A stretch of DNA of 64,000 bases from Planctomycetota bacterium (GTDB taxonomy: Bacteria > Planctomycetota > Planctomycetia > Planctomycetales > Planctomycetaceae). The stretch covers positions 1 through 64,000 of the forward strand of contig JAEZFD010000066.1 in NCBI GenBank assembly GCA_023417655.1. The letters are read 5' to 3'. The position numbers and the translations under genes are program-made. Below the pieces are notes generated by a model. That model was not told the DNA's origin, made no database searches, and worked only from the letters and a program-made list of their open reading frames with translations. This document shows, one piece after another, positions 63,269 through 64,000 of this stretch (positions are counted from its first letter, which is position 1; each line of letters starts with the position of its first letter).

Positions 63269-64000
63269 ATGATCCAACTGATTTCTCGGCGATCCGCCGG
63301 AGTCATCTCGCAAGCAATCCTCATCGCCGCGATCACGCTGTCGATGCCGCAAAGCGGATTCTCTCAATCCGAGCAAGCAGCAGAACATCCTCTGATTCCA
63401 GCGATTCGTCTCGCCGAGCAGTCGTATCAGACTTTACGGCAGATCACAGACTATGAAGCGACTGTCATTAAGCAGGAACTGGTTAATGGTCGGTTGCTGA
63501 CTCAACGAATGGCTCTCCGCCTGCGGGAAGAGCCTTTCAGCGTTTATCTGAAATATGAAGAACCGAACGCAGGCCGCGAGATTCTCTTCGTTCGTGGCCA
63601 GAACAATGATCAGCTGCTCGCCCGCGAGGCAACTGGACTCACTTCTCTGGTCGGAACGGTGTCGCTGGCGATCGATAGCCCACAGGTGATGGCCGAGAAC
63701 CGGCATGTCATCACCGATCTCGGAATGCGGCGTCTCCTGGAAATCGTGATTACCCAGTGGAATCTCGAATCAAAGTTCGGAGAAGTCGACGTAAAGTATT
63801 ACCCCAATGCGAAGATGGGGAATGCGGACTGCGAAGTGATTGAAGTGACACATCCCCGCCCGAGAAAGCAGTTCCTTTTTCATATGACGCGGCTGTTTCT
63901 CGAAAAACAGTCTCGTCTTCCGATCCGAATTGAGAACTATGGATTCCCGACTCAGGCAGGTCAGCCGGCTCAGCTCGTTGAAGAATATACTTACGTTAAC
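63269..64000 (+). CDS. DUF1571 protein (partial, runs off window)
   Basis: An exported protein whose first 244 codons are seen; the frame is still open at the window end. ATG 63269 follows AGGAGG by 10 bases. A signal peptide ends around Q-S-G-F-S-Q. The rest matches the DUF1571 family in layout (Q-R-M-A-L-R-L-R-E-E-P-F-S-V-Y-L-K-Y, then G-R-E-I-L-F-V-R-G-Q-N, then E-N-Y-G-F-P near the end). DUF1571 proteins are typical of planctomycetes and are thought to be lipoprotein-carrier-like (LolA/LolB fold) exported proteins; role unsettled. It may be part of the same transcript as the peptidase pair, 278 bp upstream. Confidence 0.85.
   Translation, partial: MIQLISRRSAGVISQAILIAAITLSMPQSGFSQSEQAAEHPLIPAIRLAEQSYQTLRQITDYEATVIKQELVNGRLLTQRMALRLREEPFSVYLKYEEPNAGREILFVRGQNNDQLLAREATGLTSLVGTVSLAIDSPQVMAENRHVITDLGMRRLLEIVITQWNLESKFGEVDVKYYPNAKMGNADCEVIEVTHPRPRKQFLFHMTRLFLEKQSRLPIRIENYGFPTQAGQPAQLVEEYTYVN

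Overview
The window looks like the chromosome of a planctomycete, probably in or near the Planctomycetaceae; the genus cannot be fixed by eye. The evidence is the protein family set. It has two DUF1559 pseudopilins with an N-terminal FTLIELLVVIAI segment and a C-terminal H-x9-DG motif, plus DUF1501, DUF1571 and DUF1080 proteins and a Tat-exported Gfo/Idh/MocA oxidoreductase. It also has many long secreted TPR, propeller and hypothetical proteins, and single-gene housekeeping loci scattered without large operons. An LptD homologue and a TolC-like lipoprotein show a Gram-negative type outer membrane. I found no rRNA, tRNA, CRISPR array, prophage or transposase.

Layout. 0.2-5.4 kb: a GNAT acetyltransferase, a 1101-residue exported propeller protein and an M20 peptidase. 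5.4-6.0 kb: a His/Gly/Tyr-rich secreted protein behind a candidate sigma-54 promoter. 6.0-16.2 kb, all on the minus strand: hemB, a large TPR protein, a PQQ-type propeller with a NUDIX hydrolase, an Old Yellow Enzyme family oxidoreductase, a Tat Gfo/Idh oxidoreductase and an archaeal-type phosphoglycerate mutase. 16.5-20.4 kb: a wax-synthase-like MBOAT protein coupled to a small membrane protein, a further membrane protein, a pseudopilin and a UbiX-type flavin prenyltransferase. 20.8-30 kb, plus strand: an aldo/keto reductase, a fused alpha/beta-hydrolase/SGNH esterase, ahcY, a secreted hypothetical protein and a TPR lipoprotein. 30.2-35.1 kb, minus strand: a radical SAM protein with unusual cysteine spacing, an aspartate kinase with four ACT domains, an SDR and a UDP-sugar epimerase. 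35.3-41 kb: an aldehyde dehydrogenase of the 2,5-dioxovalerate type, a DUF1080 protein, a FabZ-like dehydratase, a DUF1501 protein and a D-amino-acid dehydrogenase-like enzyme. 41.7-49 kb, plus strand: a TolC-like protein, a pseudopilin, a small lipoprotein, a kelch protein and a DgoK-like sugar-acid kinase. 49-55.8 kb, minus strand: a giant FAD/Fe-S dehydrogenase overlapping moaD and moaE, then folE, nadB and a helical protein. 56-64 kb: ruvC, purQ, lptD, a membrane gluzincin-like protein coupled to a small secreted protein, and a DUF1571 protein cut by the window edge.

Several genes share themes without forming one pathway. Cofactor synthesis is represented by hemB, ubiX, moaD/moaE, folE and nadB. 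Sugar-acid handling is represented by the DgoK-like kinase, the dioxovalerate-type dehydrogenase, the UDP-glucuronate-type epimerase and the DUF1080 protein. Envelope biogenesis is represented by lptD, the TolC-like protein and the pseudopilins.

The least expected signals lie partly between genes. A roughly 75-110 bp repeat family has four copies (20498, 28356, 30087, 57734), two of them bounded by AGAGCA...TGCTCT. A compact double-hairpin transcription unit sits near 27.96 kb. A sigma-54-like promoter precedes the His-rich protein. Within genes, the C-x6-C-x3-C radical SAM motif stands out most. I did not find a complete, clearly new multi-gene system; the repeat family and the radical SAM protein are the best leads.
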